27,782 nucleotides of DNA from an uncultured Prevotellaceae bacterium (GTDB taxonomy: Bacteria; Bacteroidota; Bacteroidia; Bacteroidales; Bacteroidaceae). Of the stretch, positions 1 to 10,152 are shown piece after piece (position 1 is the stretch's first letter; every line of letters starts with the position of its first letter). A model generated the notes under the pieces. It worked only from the letters and a program-made list of their open reading frames with translations. It was not told the DNA's origin and made no database searches. The stretch lies in assembly GCA_902775075.1 (NCBI GenBank), contig CACYKX010000017.1, positions 1-27,782 of the forward strand. Direction: 5' to 3'. The position numbers and the translations under genes are program-made.

Positions 1-3000
1 AAGGGAACGGATCGTCTTGTCGATGCAGGGTACGATCTGATGGCGATGAAAGGCGCCCCGATAAGGTGCGTGACGAAGACAAATCGCGGAGATATCTATA
101 TCGGTTCCCGTGGTCATGGTGTCTTCGTTATTTATAAAGGTACTAGAAAGGCTGTACCTGTGGTTCTCAACCAGATACCTGTGATGAGCAAGTCAACGGT
201 GAACAATGTGTGCGAAGACCAACAAGGAAACCTTTGGATCTGCTGTTATCAAACCGGAGTGTATAAACTCTCGGTACATAACGATGTGTTCGGATTCTGG
301 ACGGTAGAAGATAGTGGAATGCCTCAAGGTAGTCTGCTCTCCGCTATCGCCCCATATCAGGATGGATTGCTCGGAGCCGTCTTCAACGATGGCATCTATG
401 CCTTCAACAAATTGGGAAATATCGTGAACAATGGTGGCGAGGGTATGACGGTAAACAGTATGGTATGCGACGGAAAGGGCCGGTATTGGGCTTGCGGCGG
501 TAAGCAAATCTGGCAATATACGCCAATTGGACAATATCGCCAGGTATTTTCGAATAGTAATTTTGAAACGGCGCATCTCGCTGTAGACAGCAAGGATGAT
601 AAACTCTATTTCAATCTTATCGGTAATGCTTTGGGCATCCTTGACTTAAAGACGATGCAGACTCGATTGATCACGATCGAGGGAAAGGGACGCGACAGAT
701 TGAACAACTGTTGGATTCAGCATATTATGATAGACCGACAAGGGCTAGTGTGGATTTCTACGGCTGATGGTGTGAGCTGTTATGATCCCCGGAAAAGCAC
801 ATTCCTTCGTTATGGGTGGACGAATATTCTGAAACATCATCTTGTATATGCCACCTGTGAGGATGCGTTGGGTAACATCATCATAGGATGCAACGACGGA
901 CTCTTCTATTTCAATCGGAAGAAGAACCAAGTGGGAAGGATGAATGGAGCCGACGAACTGGAAGATTTACAGATCTATAGTATCATCATCGATAAGCATG
1001 GCGATCCATGGCTGAGTACCTCCAGAGGAATATGGCATTACGACGAGATGGTGAAATCGTTTGAGAGTTTTTTGCAAGGCAACGGTCTAGAAGCCAACCA
1101 ATATATTCAAGATGCCGCTGTCACGTTGAAGGATGGTCGGTTGGCTTTCGGTACGGATAAAGGTGCCGTGGTCTTCGATCCCGATCTGCTGAAGATGGGA
1201 CACAAAGAAAAAGCGCCTGTATATCTTGTCAGATTCCTTGTAGACGACAAAGCACTCGACTTCCGAGAGAATAAGTTCAACGTTCCTGCTGGTAGCAATG
1301 GTTTTACCTTTGAACTGTCAACGTTCGACTACAATCATCCCGAGCATGTCACCTATCAATATAGAATGGATAAGGATAGTCTGTGGAACTCTGCCATGGA
1401 GGGCAACAACTCGTTTACTTTCAATAAGATGCGTCCAGGAACCTATACCATCGAGGTAAGAGCCCTCATCAACGGTCAATATTCTGTCGTGAAGACCTTT
1501 GATGTATATGTCGAGGCACCATGGTATGCTTCGACGATGGCCAAGGTTTTCTATTTCCTGATCTGTGTATGTCTCGTGTTGGGTTTCTATCGATATAAAC
1601 AACGCCGATTACAGATAGATTACGAAGAGCAAAAGATGAAATTCCTCATCAATGCTACACATGACATTCGTTCCCCACTTACCCTTATCATGGGCCCATT
1701 GGCTAAGTTGAAGACCCTTGTCACAGATAATGAGGGAATCCGGTATATCAATATCATCGAGCGAAATGCGGAGCGTATGCTCATGCTTGTCAACCAAATA
1801 CTCGACGTACGGAAGATAGACATGAAACAAATGCAGATACATTGTGCCGCAACGGATATGGTTCAGTTGTGCAAGGGTATCGTCTCTCTGTATCAGTTTC
1901 ATGCCACAGAGCGCAATATCTCGTTGGTCGTACATAGCAACCAGCCGAAAGTAGAAGTTTGGGTAGATCGAGTTAACTTTGAGAAGGTGGTCAGTAATCT
2001 TTTGTCAAATGCCGTGAAGTATACCCTTGATGGTGGCGAAGTTGTCGTAGATATAGAGCAGCAAGAAGAAAAGGTTGTGATATCAATAGAAGATAATGGT
2101 GTAGGAATGGACGATTCGGAGTATTCTCTTATTTTCGACCGATTCTATCAAGGAACCAACTCAAGAGGTTATCATGTAGGAGGAACTGGTATTGGACTTA
2201 ACCTATGCAAGCAACTTGTGGAGATGCATTATGGAACAATCAAGGCCGGCCCAAGGGCTGATGGACAGCGCGGAACACGATTCACGATAACTCTGTTGCT
2301 GGGTTGTGGCCACCTTACAGAGGAACAGATAGAAAAGGACAATGTGGAAGCGAAACCGATAGTGAGGGGAGTATCACGTAGAGACTGTAAGATATTGGTT
2401 GCCGATGATGATGTGGAGATTGCAAGATATGTGAAGGCAGAGTTGGGAACATGGTATAGCGTGAATGTCGTGAACAACGGACGCGATGCCCTGACCGCCT
2501 TGTTGAATGATAGTTACGACCTGTTGGTATCAGACGTGATGATGCCTGAAATGGATGGTATCACACTACTGAAGAATGTGAAGCAAAACCCGAATATTAG
2601 TGATGTACCTGTGATATTGCTTACCTCAAAGGCGGAAGTGGAAGATCGCCTACATGGATTAGAATGTGGTGCAGACGCCTTCATCGCTAAACCTTTCAGC
2701 ATCAATGAATTGCATATAACGATAGACAACCTGATCAATAACATCAGACGACTGAGAGGCAAGTTCTCCGGGATGCAAACACAAGATGATAAGATTGATA
2801 ATGTGGAGATGTCGGATAATGATAAAGTACTTATGGACAAAATTACTGAAGCCGTTAATGCACATTATACCGATTCAGGATATGGCGTAGAACAGTTGGC
2901 CAGCGATATCGGTTTGAGTCGAGTACAGTTACATCGTAAGATGAAGCAGATCACGGGTATTGCCACGAGCGACTTTATCCGAAACATTCGACTGAAACAG

Positions 3001-3153
3001 GCAGCACGACTGATTCGTGAAAACAAAGTAAACATCAGTCAGGTTGCTTATGCTGTAGGTTTCAACAGTTTGCCACATTTCTCGACCCTCTTCAAGAAAT
3101 ATTACGGTATGTCACCATCCGAATATGCCGAGAAGGCAAAAAACCAAGAATGA
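1..3153 (+). CDS. Hybrid two-component system regulator (HTCS), 5' partial
   Basis: This single-polypeptide sensor and transcription factor normally spans the inner membrane and controls a neighbouring polysaccharide locus. The frame is open to base 1, so the signal peptide and first propeller blades lie outside the window; the ATG at 40 is internal. Counting from that ATG, Reg_prop-type beta-propeller repeats (WISTADG, WLSTSRG) run to about 390, then a Y_Y_Y domain to about 495, a membrane segment about 502-519, and a HisKA H box with His541 (THDIRSP). The ATPase has NLLSNAVKY, DNGVGMD and GTGIGLNL. The receiver has the acidic DDD at 789-791, phospho-acceptor Asp832 (SDVMMPEMDG) and Lys884, and an AraC-type HTH follows from about 930 to the end. 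All catalytic residues are present. A strong terminator follows, then SusC and SusD on the same strand, the likely targets. Ligand unknown. Confidence 0.95.
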   Translation, partial: KGTDRLVDAGYDLMAMKGAPIRCVTKTNRGDIYIGSRGHGVFVIYKGTRKAVPVVLNQIPVMSKSTVNNVCEDQQGNLWICCYQTGVYKLSVHNDVFGFWTVEDSGMPQGSLLSAIAPYQDGLLGAVFNDGIYAFNKLGNIVNNGGEGMTVNSMVCDGKGRYWACGGKQIWQYTPIGQYRQVFSNSNFETAHLAVDSKDDKLYFNLIGNALGILDLKTMQTRLITIEGKGRDRLNNCWIQHIMIDRQGLVWISTADGVSCYDPRKSTFLRYGWTNILKHHLVYATCEDALGNIIIGCNDGLFYFNRKKNQVGRMNGADELEDLQIYSIIIDKHGDPWLSTSRGIWHYDEMVKSFESFLQGNGLEANQYIQDAAVTLKDGRLAFGTDKGAVVFDPDLLKMGHKEKAPVYLVRFLVDDKALDFRENKFNVPAGSNGFTFELSTFDYNHPEHVTYQYRMDKDSLWNSAMEGNNSFTFNKMRPGTYTIEVRALINGQYSVVKTFDVYVEAPWYASTMAKVFYFLICVCLVLGFYRYKQRRLQIDYEEQKMKFLINATHDIRSPLTLIMGPLAKLKTLVTDNEGIRYINIIERNAERMLMLVNQILDVRKIDMKQMQIHCAATDMVQLCKGIVSLYQFHATERNISLVVHSNQPKVEVWVDRVNFEKVVSNLLSNAVKYTLDGGEVVVDIEQQEEKVVISIEDNGVGMDDSEYSLIFDRFYQGTNSRGYHVGGTGIGLNLCKQLVEMHYGTIKAGPRADGQRGTRFTITLLLGCGHLTEEQIEKDNVEAKPIVRGVSRRDCKILVADDDVEIARYVKAELGTWYSVNVVNNGRDALTALLNDSYDLLVSDVMMPEMDGITLLKNVKQNPNISDVPVILLTSKAEVEDRLHGLECGADAFIAKPFSINELHITIDNLINNIRRLRGKFSGMQTQDDKIDNVEMSDNDKVLMDKITEAVNAHYTDSGYGVEQLASDIGLSRVQLHRKMKQITGIATSDFIRNIRLKQAARLIRENKVNISQVAYAVGFNSLPHFSTLFKKYYGMSPSEYAEKAKNQE

Positions 3154-3227
3154 TAAGCGAAAGCGCTGATTGCCAAGAACATTAATATGAACTAGCAGAT
3201 ATCACATCCAAGAACTTTAGATAAATT

Positions 3228-3260
3228 GGGGAGACCACCATCAGGTAGTCTCCCCGTTTT
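3228..3260 (+). terminator. Rho-independent terminator of the HTCS gene
   Basis: GGGGAGACCACC at 3228-3239 pairs with GGTAGTCTCCCC at 3244-3255 with one mismatch. The loop is ATCA and TTTT follows at 3257-3260. It lies 75 bp past the HTCS stop codon and separates the regulator from the SusC/SusD unit. Confidence 0.85.
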
Positions 3261-3313
3261 GCGCTCTTCGAAGGAAAAGACAGTTTTATCATTCTACTTA
3301 GTATCATACAGTA

Positions 3314-3443
3314 TCTATATTTTTATTTATCACATAAAATGGTAAACGGTTGATAATAAAGTAGTTATGCTTTTCCATTTCTAATAATTTTCTATATTTT
3401 AATTATATCACTCAACAACCGACAGTGATAAAGACTATATTTG
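3314..3443 (+). promoter_or_regulatory. Upstream region of susC: direct repeat and -7 box
   Basis: The 240 bp between the HTCS terminator and SusC hold no gene. A -7 box TATATTTG (fits TAnnTTTG) lies at 3436-3443, about 52 bp before the SusC ATG, with no recognisable -33 TTG. That fits a promoter needing an activator. An imperfect direct repeat, TCTATATTTT-A/T-ATT(A)TATCAC, occurs at 3314-3333 and 3391-3411. It is a candidate HTCS binding element, but the region is AT-rich, so chance is possible. Confidence 0.45.
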
Positions 3444-3495
3444 CGAATGAAATAAACTCACAACAAAGCTTACTTGTTTTTAAAAATCGAAACTT

Positions 3496-6400
3496 ATGAA
3501 AAAAGAAAGATTATTGTCATTATTGTTAATCTTAATGGTTTCAATTACGGTCTTCGCTCAGAACACATTATATTCTGGACGAGTCTTTGACGAATCGGGT
3601 GAACCAATTATTGGAGCATCTGTTGTAGTGAAAGGCACCTCACAGGGATCTGTTTCCGACATGGATGGCAAATTCAGTTTTGAAGGGACAGAAGGCGCCA
3701 CATTGGTTATATCATATATAGGCTATTGCTCCCAAGAATTGCGAGGCACAAAAAATATGGTTATTACCTTAAAAGAAGATTCAAAGGTTCTTACAGATGT
3801 CGTTGTCATCGGTTATGGTGTACAGAAAAAGAGTGTTGTCACAGCTTCTATCGCCAAAGTAGGAGCTGACGAACTCGGTATAGCAGCTCCGGTGCGTATG
3901 GATAATGCCTTGAAAGGTTTGGTATCAGGTGTCCAGGTCACTCAAGCATCTGGTCAACCAGGTTCCAGTAGTAAAATCCGTATCCGTGGAACAGGTACCA
4001 TCAACTCTTCTGACCCGTTGTATATCGTCAACGGTATGCCTATTGAAGGAGGCATCGACTATCTAGACCCTTCAGATATCGAGAGCATAGAAATCTTGAA
4101 GGACGCAGCCTCGGGTGCCGTTTACGGTTCTCGTGCCGCCAATGGTGTTGTCCTCGTAACTACCAAGAAAGGTAAGATAGGCAAGGTGAGCGTATCCTAC
4201 GATTTCTCTTACGGTTGGCAGAACCCTTGGCATAAGCGCAATATGATGAATGCCACCGACTATACCACCATGATGAAAGAAGCAGCCGGTTATGCTGGTA
4301 TGACCGATATCGACGAGAAACTCGCCAGCTTCGGCAAAAATAATACCGACTGGCAAGATGTTGTGTTCAACAGTAATGCTCCTGTCCAAAACCATCATCT
4401 CTCTATTAGTGGCGCTTCAGATAAGCTGAACTACTTTCTTGCTTTGGGGTATTACAACCAAGAGGGTACTATCGGTGGAAATTACGGACGTAGTAACTAT
4501 GAGCGTTTGAGCATCAACAGTAATACCAACTATGTCATCTTTGATGATTCCAAGGAACGTAACTGGTTGAAGAAACTCACCATAGGTTCAGATCTCTCAT
4601 ATTCACGAATCAACAATACGAATATCGAGACCAACTCACTTACCGGTTCGGCTCTTGGTAATGCTATCTTTCTTTCACCACTGATGGGTGTCTATGCCGA
4701 CGACCCAGCAAATCTGGAAGCCACCTATGCCGACCAGATCAAACAGTATGGGCCTCTAGTAGTTGACAAGGTGACCGGGCGCTTACTGTCCATCCCTACC
4801 CAGGATTTCAATGAGATCACCAACCCTCTAGGCTATCTCTCATTGCCAGGTACAAAATACAACTCTGATAAGTTTGTAGCCAACTTCTATGCAGAGGTTG
4901 CCCTTTGGGACAACCTGAAATTCCGTACCTCCTATGGCGTAGACCTCTCTTTCTGGGGCGAAGATGGATGGAACTATCCCTACTACCTTGGCGTGAATGC
5001 CCATAACGACAAGAGTTCCGTTACATCACAGATGAATCGTGGTTTACGTTGGCAAGTGGAGAATGTACTCTCATACGATAAAACCTTCGGCAAACATAGT
5101 TTGAACGTTGTGCTGGGTCAGTCAGCTATTCAATATAAAGGTCGCTACCTCTCCGGTAGTGCACAGGATTTGATCGCCATCGACGGTACCAAGACAAATA
5201 TCGACTTCACAAGCGGTCTGAAGACCGATGGCAAGCGTGATGTATCAGGCAGTCGTTTTTCTCCTCACACTTTGGCTTCTTATTTTGCCCGCGTGAGCTA
5301 CAACTATGACGAACGCTACATGTTACAAGCAACAGTACGCCGTGACGGTTCAAGTAATTTCGGTCCGAACAACAAATGGGGTGTATTCCCATCTGCTTCA
5401 TTAGGTTGGAATATCACCAACGAGAAGTTCATGGAACATCGTCCAGACTGGTTGAGTAATATGAAGATTCGCGTATCTTGGGGTAAGAATGGTAATGAGG
5501 CCATCAATTCATTCCTCTATACAGCTAATGTAGCCATGGGCAGCAACTATGCCTTTGGTGGTGGAAGTTCACAACAAGTGATGCCTGGAAGTAAACCTTC
5601 TGGTACACCCAACAAGAATATCAAGTGGGAAGAAAGTGAACAGACCGACCTCGGTATCGACTTAGGTTTTTTCGGTCAAGCACTTACCTTTACAGCAGAC
5701 TATTTCAAGAAGACAACCAACGGTATGTTGAAAGAGATGAGTGTGAACAGTTATCTAGGTGAAAGCAAACCTTGGGGAAATGTAGGTGTCATGGAAAACT
5801 CCGGTGTTGAGTTCGAGTTAGCCTATAAGTATCATCACAACGACTTCAACTTCCGTGTTGCCGGTAACATCAGTTACTTGAAGAATAAACTTGTCGACCT
5901 CGGTAACGGTGTAGGGTACGAAACCTATGATAATGTACACCAAATAGGTAATGTGAGTCGTGCCGAGAACGGAATGCCTTACCCATTCTTCTGGGGCTAT
6001 AAAACCAACGGCATCTTCCAGAATCAGTCAGAGGTAGACAGTTATGTGAACGCCCAGGGCAAGAAGTTACAACCTAATGCACAAGCAGGAGACGTCATCT
6101 TCGTAGACTACAATGGTGATGGCGTCATCGATGATGCCGATAAGACGATGATTGGTAAAGGAGATCCAGACTGGACATATGGTTTAAGTTTCACAGCAAG
6201 TTGGAAGAACTTCGACCTCAACATGTTGTGGGCAGGAAGTATTGGCAACGACATCTTCGATGCGACCCGTCGCCTCGACCTTCGCTACGTAAACCTCCCA
6301 CAGGAAATGATCAATCGTTGGCATGGTGAAGGCACATCCAATACGATGCCACGCTTCACATGGACCAACGACAACGATAACTATCGCGCCAGCGACCTCT

Positions 6401-6645
6401 ATATCCACGACGGCTCATATCTTCGTCTGAAGAATATCCAGTTGGGTTACACCCTTCCACAGATGCTCACCAGAAAAGTCTTCATCAACAGTCTGCGCTT
6501 CTATATTGCCGTAGAGAACTTCATCACGATAACCAGTTACAAAGGTCTTGAACCAGAGATCTCTTATGGAACCCAAAGCGGTATCGACCGAGGCTACTAT
6601 CCACAGAGCCGCACTTTTACAATCGGAGCTAACATTAAATTCTAA
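3496..6645 (+). CDS. SusC-type TonB-dependent outer membrane transporter
   Basis: This outer membrane barrel imports oligosaccharides or other large ligands, powered by TonB and capped by the SusD lipoprotein. The 1049 residues begin with a signal peptide (MKKERLLSLLLILMVSITVFAQ). A carboxypeptidase-regulatory-like domain follows at about 24-100 (GRVFDESGEPIIGASVVVKG), then the stretch DVVVIGYGVQKKSVVTASI, and a plug domain with KIRIRGTGTINSSDPLYIVNG and ILKDAASGAVYGSRAANGVV. The barrel ends in aromatic-rich strands (RTFTIGANIKF). Length and order are typical of the SusC/RagA family. SusD starts 17 bp downstream, so the two are co-transcribed. Nothing identifies the substrate. Confidence 0.96.
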   Translation: MKKERLLSLLLILMVSITVFAQNTLYSGRVFDESGEPIIGASVVVKGTSQGSVSDMDGKFSFEGTEGATLVISYIGYCSQELRGTKNMVITLKEDSKVLTDVVVIGYGVQKKSVVTASIAKVGADELGIAAPVRMDNALKGLVSGVQVTQASGQPGSSSKIRIRGTGTINSSDPLYIVNGMPIEGGIDYLDPSDIESIEILKDAASGAVYGSRAANGVVLVTTKKGKIGKVSVSYDFSYGWQNPWHKRNMMNATDYTTMMKEAAGYAGMTDIDEKLASFGKNNTDWQDVVFNSNAPVQNHHLSISGASDKLNYFLALGYYNQEGTIGGNYGRSNYERLSINSNTNYVIFDDSKERNWLKKLTIGSDLSYSRINNTNIETNSLTGSALGNAIFLSPLMGVYADDPANLEATYADQIKQYGPLVVDKVTGRLLSIPTQDFNEITNPLGYLSLPGTKYNSDKFVANFYAEVALWDNLKFRTSYGVDLSFWGEDGWNYPYYLGVNAHNDKSSVTSQMNRGLRWQVENVLSYDKTFGKHSLNVVLGQSAIQYKGRYLSGSAQDLIAIDGTKTNIDFTSGLKTDGKRDVSGSRFSPHTLASYFARVSYNYDERYMLQATVRRDGSSNFGPNNKWGVFPSASLGWNITNEKFMEHRPDWLSNMKIRVSWGKNGNEAINSFLYTANVAMGSNYAFGGGSSQQVMPGSKPSGTPNKNIKWEESEQTDLGIDLGFFGQALTFTADYFKKTTNGMLKEMSVNSYLGESKPWGNVGVMENSGVEFELAYKYHHNDFNFRVAGNISYLKNKLVDLGNGVGYETYDNVHQIGNVSRAENGMPYPFFWGYKTNGIFQNQSEVDSYVNAQGKKLQPNAQAGDVIFVDYNGDGVIDDADKTMIGKGDPDWTYGLSFTASWKNFDLNMLWAGSIGNDIFDATRRLDLRYVNLPQEMINRWHGEGTSNTMPRFTWTNDNDNYRASDLYIHDGSYLRLKNIQLGYTLPQMLTRKVFINSLRFYIAVENFITITSYKGLEPEISYGTQSGIDRGYYPQSRTFTIGANIKF

Positions 6646-6662
6646 CTATTTATCTGAATATT

Positions 6663-8237
6663 ATGAAAAAGAAAAATATATCTAAGTTAATGGTGATGGC
6701 AGCCATGACAGTCGCCTTCACTTCATGTGGTGACAACTTTCTGTCGGTAGAACCTTCCAGTAGTGTGCCCATCGATGGCTACTACACCACAAAATCACAT
6801 ATCGAAGAAGCTATGACCGCTGCCTACGACCCATTACATTGGTACGACTATTTCTCAGGCTGGTGCCCACTCTTCCTTGTTGCTGACGCCCAAGGCGATG
6901 ACATCTATGTAGGTGGAGGTTCTACCAGTGACCAGACAGAGATACATCTAGCATCACAGTATAAGTCAACGAGTTTGATGAACTTTAGTGGCGCTTGGTC
7001 AGCCAGCTATTCTGGCATCAACCGTTGCAATCTACTCATCAAGGATGCCGAAGAAAGCGACCTCTCAGAAGTCGATAAGGCAACCTATGTCAACGAAGCC
7101 AAAGCTCTGCGCTCATGGTATTATCTTGTACTCTGGAAGTTCTGGGGTAACATTCCATACTATGAAACAAACCTCGACTATCCGTATATCGCAGAACAAT
7201 TTGGTCATGATGAGATTTATAATAAAGTTATCGCCACACTCGACGAAGTTATCACAGCCAAAGCGCTACCTATGAAACAGCCTAAAGAAAAAGCTGGGCG
7301 TGTGACAGATGCCTTTGTGAAGATGCTCTATGCCGACTGGGTGATGTATCAGAACGACAAGTCCCGCTATGCTACGGCATTTAAATATATGGAAGATATC
7401 ATCAATTCCGGAGAATATTCATTAATGAACGATTTCGGAGCCATCTTCGAACAAGAAAACGAATGGTGTAGTGAATCAATCTTCGAAATCAACTATTTCG
7501 CCAAGGGCTCAACCCGTGACTGGGGAGACGCCAGCGCACCCGGCGGAACAGTAGTACCAGCCATGATCGGTGTCGACGGACTGTCTGGTTCTCCAGACTA
7601 CGTAGGCGGATGGGGTTTCTGCGATGTTTCCAAGGAAGTATACGACCAGTATGAAGAAGGCGATCAACGTCGCGACGGCGGTATCCTCTGCATGAAGAAA
7701 TATATTGAAGACAATGCAGCCAAGGGCATCACCATTTCCTATGGCGGCCGATATCAGAATACCGGTCTTTTCTTGCGCAAATATCTAGGACGAGTTGGCG
7801 GCAACAACGGAGCATCAGCATCTAGCGACCTAGGATGGGACAACAACCAGCGTATCTACCGCTATGCCGAAACGTTGCTCAATGCCTCAGAACTTGCTTT
7901 GCGCACAGGCGACCAAACAAAAGCCGACAAATATCTCAACATGGTTCGTCAACGTGCCGGAGTAGAGAACAAGACACCCACACTCGATGTATTACTCAAC
8001 GAGCGTCGCCTAGAGTTTGTTGGTGAAGGCAAACGCTATTATGACCTTGTTCGTTTCGGCAAGGCTGCCGAGGTACTGAAACCCGGTGGCGGTAAGGTAC
8101 TCAACAAGGCAAAGACCGCTTACGACCAAGTAGGTATTCCAGAGCGTATCCAGTGGACAGAGAACAAGAAATATCTACCAATACCACAAGGCGAGATCGA
8201 GACGGCAAAGGGAACCTTGACACAAAATAATTATTAG
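6663..8237 (+). CDS. SusD/RagB-type outer membrane glycan-binding lipoprotein
   Basis: This surface lipoprotein forms the lid of the SusC transporter and binds the ligand. The 524 residues start with a lipoprotein signal whose lipobox is FTSC with Cys22. The family hallmarks are present: the N-terminal NFLSVEPSSSVP stretch, the helical TPR-like core with EAKALRSWYYLVLWKFWGNI, and the conserved C-terminal part with RYAETLLNASELALRTGD, LNMVRQRAG, LLNERRLEFVGEGKRYYDLV and a final KKYLPIPQGEI. The gene follows SusC by 17 bp, and a terminator-like stem-loop lies about 45 bp after the stop. No hydrolase or surface glycan-binding gene follows, so the degradative part of the locus is either absent or elsewhere. 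Confidence 0.95.
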   Translation: MKKKNISKLMVMAAMTVAFTSCGDNFLSVEPSSSVPIDGYYTTKSHIEEAMTAAYDPLHWYDYFSGWCPLFLVADAQGDDIYVGGGSTSDQTEIHLASQYKSTSLMNFSGAWSASYSGINRCNLLIKDAEESDLSEVDKATYVNEAKALRSWYYLVLWKFWGNIPYYETNLDYPYIAEQFGHDEIYNKVIATLDEVITAKALPMKQPKEKAGRVTDAFVKMLYADWVMYQNDKSRYATAFKYMEDIINSGEYSLMNDFGAIFEQENEWCSESIFEINYFAKGSTRDWGDASAPGGTVVPAMIGVDGLSGSPDYVGGWGFCDVSKEVYDQYEEGDQRRDGGILCMKKYIEDNAAKGITISYGGRYQNTGLFLRKYLGRVGGNNGASASSDLGWDNNQRIYRYAETLLNASELALRTGDQTKADKYLNMVRQRAGVENKTPTLDVLLNERRLEFVGEGKRYYDLVRFGKAAEVLKPGGGKVLNKAKTAYDQVGIPERIQWTENKKYLPIPQGEIETAKGTLTQNNY

Positions 8238-8282
8238 AACTATGGGTAAGTCAGCTTGAATCTGTTTTAAAGGTTCTGTGCG

Positions 8283-8317
8283 GGGACATCGCTAACGAGC
8301 TTTGTCCCTCTCTTTTT
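8283..8317 (+). terminator. Terminator after susD
   Basis: GGGACA at 8283-8288 pairs with TGTCCC at 8303-8308, enclosing a possible small inner GCT/AGC helix, and is followed by a pyrimidine tract ending in TTTTT at 8313-8317. It separates the SusC/SusD transcript from the next gene, which has its own promoter. Confidence 0.7.
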
Positions 8318-8335
8318 GACAAAAAGAATGTATTC

Positions 8336-8368
8336 TTTGCCCTGTTAGAAAATAAATATGTATCTTTG
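8336..8368 (+). promoter_or_regulatory. Bacteroidota-type promoter for the DUF6377 regulator
   Basis: TTTG at 8336-8339 is followed after 21 bp by TATCTTTG at 8361-8368, matching the -33/-7 consensus. The -7 box covers a TTG codon at 8366 that would otherwise extend the reading frame. This argues that translation begins at the ATG at 8396. Confidence 0.75.
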
Positions 8369-8395
8369 CGAGAGATATATAACCTTTTTACCTAC

Positions 8396-10108
8396 ATGAG
8401 AACCAATTATCCACATCAATATGTTACATCAATCCTACTAGTAATCTGTCTCATCTGTCCTTGTTCACTCACGACCGCTAATGCTACAGGTGACACAAAG
8501 ACACAGAACCTCGATTCATTATATCAAGTACTGGATTACGAACTGTCGCGATCAGAAGGCTACATTCATGCCAAGAATATAGCTATCAGTCATCTAAAGG
8601 ACGAACTGAGAAATTCTTCAGCCCCCCATTCCCAGTTTGTCTGTTGCAAACAATTATTCCAAGAATATCAGTCCTTGAACAACGATTCAGCCCTAGTATA
8701 TATCTATCGCTGTATACAGTTGGCCCAAAAAATCAAAAGTGTTGCCGACGAGAAAGAATGTAAGGCCCTAATGGCCTATCAATGTTCTTCAACGGGTTTG
8801 TTCGCCGAGGCTTTGCAGATTCTTAACAGTATCGGAGGGATTCCAGAGTCAGAAGAAGCCCGTAATCAATATCTCTTTGCTTCGACACATTTATATGGAG
8901 AGTTGGCATACTATACAAAGATTCCGGAGAGACGCAAGCAATATTTGATGAAGCAGCAAGAATACGATGAGTTACTATATCGCGCCTTTCCCCCCACAAG
9001 CGACAAATATCTGCAACGCAAGGAGATGGTATGCTATTCGGGCGGCAACTTCAAGGGAGCAATTCATTATAGCAATATCAGGTTGAGTGGTGTGAGCGAG
9101 AACGATCGTAATTATGCCGTCGTGGCCTACTATCGCTATCTAGACTATCGACTGACAGACCGCATAGACCTTCGCAAATATTGGCTGTTGAAGGCAACGA
9201 TCTGTGACATTCGTAATGCCGTGATGGATCAGGGAGCAATGTGGGAACTGGCCAGGATTCTCCAGCAAGAAGGCGATCTGGAACGCAGTCATCGCTACAT
9301 CCGATTTGCATGGAATTGTGCTCATAAGTTTAGTACCCGTGTACGCAGTTGGCAGATTTCCCCTGTGATGTTATCGATAGATGAATCATATCAGCAGCGA
9401 CTCAACACCAGCAACCATATGCTCACGATGTATCTCGTTGCCATCAGCATATTGGTCGTAATCCTCCTGTGTGCCGTCGTATACATCAATCACCAACGTA
9501 GTAGAATTGCCGTGGGTCGGGAGAATCTTCGCAAGAGCAACGAGATGCTTTCTGATGCAAACGGTAAACTGTCGTTGATGAATGAAGAACTAAAGAAGGT
9601 GAACGAGAACCAATTACAACTCAACCTACAACTTTCCCAGGCCAACAGAGTGAAGGAAGAATATGTTGGGCGCTTCATGAGCATGTGCTCAGTGTATATC
9701 GACAGGATGGATGTCTTTCGTAAACAAGTGAACAGACTTGTGAAAGACCATGAATATCAGGAACTATATTCCTTGACCCGTAAACCGGGAAGACAGGAGA
9801 AACAGTTGGATGAGTTGTATGAGAATTTTGATTCAGCCTTTCTACATCTGTTTCCTAATTTTATCAGCGACTTCAATAAACTGTTGAAACCGGAGGTTCA
9901 GATGACAGAAGGGGAGGACGGTCGCCTTTCTACGACCCTTCGTATCTTTGCCTTGATACGTCTAGGTATCGATGATAGTTCCAAAATATCAGAGTTCCTA
10001 CATTGTTCTGCAAACACTATCTACAACTACCGTTCGCGTGTCAGAAATGTCGCTATCATGAACCGTGATGAATTCGAACAATATGTGAAGAAGATTGGTA
10101 TGGAATAA
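8396..10108 (+). CDS. Membrane-anchored TPR and DUF6377-type regulator
   Basis: The 570-residue protein has an N-terminal signal or membrane segment (SILLVICLICPCSLTTANA) and a helical, TPR-like sensor region to about residue 330. A transmembrane helix lies at about 343-365 (YLVAISILVVILLCAVVYI), followed by a coiled coil (about 380-430). The C-terminal part, RIFALIRLGIDDSSKISEFL followed by CSANTIYNYRSRVRN, looks like a winged or LuxR-like HTH. This is the architecture of DUF6377 proteins common near SusC/SusD pairs in Bacteroidales. It resembles SusR-like regulators that sense sugar in the periplasm and act on DNA from the membrane. I chose the ATG at 8396 because a TTG 30 bp upstream sits inside the promoter -7 box. 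With the HTCS upstream, this locus has two potential regulators. Confidence 0.85.
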   Translation: MRTNYPHQYVTSILLVICLICPCSLTTANATGDTKTQNLDSLYQVLDYELSRSEGYIHAKNIAISHLKDELRNSSAPHSQFVCCKQLFQEYQSLNNDSALVYIYRCIQLAQKIKSVADEKECKALMAYQCSSTGLFAEALQILNSIGGIPESEEARNQYLFASTHLYGELAYYTKIPERRKQYLMKQQEYDELLYRAFPPTSDKYLQRKEMVCYSGGNFKGAIHYSNIRLSGVSENDRNYAVVAYYRYLDYRLTDRIDLRKYWLLKATICDIRNAVMDQGAMWELARILQQEGDLERSHRYIRFAWNCAHKFSTRVRSWQISPVMLSIDESYQQRLNTSNHMLTMYLVAISILVVILLCAVVYINHQRSRIAVGRENLRKSNEMLSDANGKLSLMNEELKKVNENQLQLNLQLSQANRVKEEYVGRFMSMCSVYIDRMDVFRKQVNRLVKDHEYQELYSLTRKPGRQEKQLDELYENFDSAFLHLFPNFISDFNKLLKPEVQMTEGEDGRLSTTLRIFALIRLGIDDSSKISEFLHCSANTIYNYRSRVRNVAIMNRDEFEQYVKKIGME

Positions 10109-10152
10109 AGAAATAATTGGGGCAGAATACATGGCAATTGCATCTCATTTAT

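Noticed and set aside
8366..8395. TTG start extending the DUF6377 gene
   Set aside because: The TTG lies within the TATCTTTG -7 box of a consensus promoter, so it would not be in the transcript; ATG 8396 with a signal peptide fits better.
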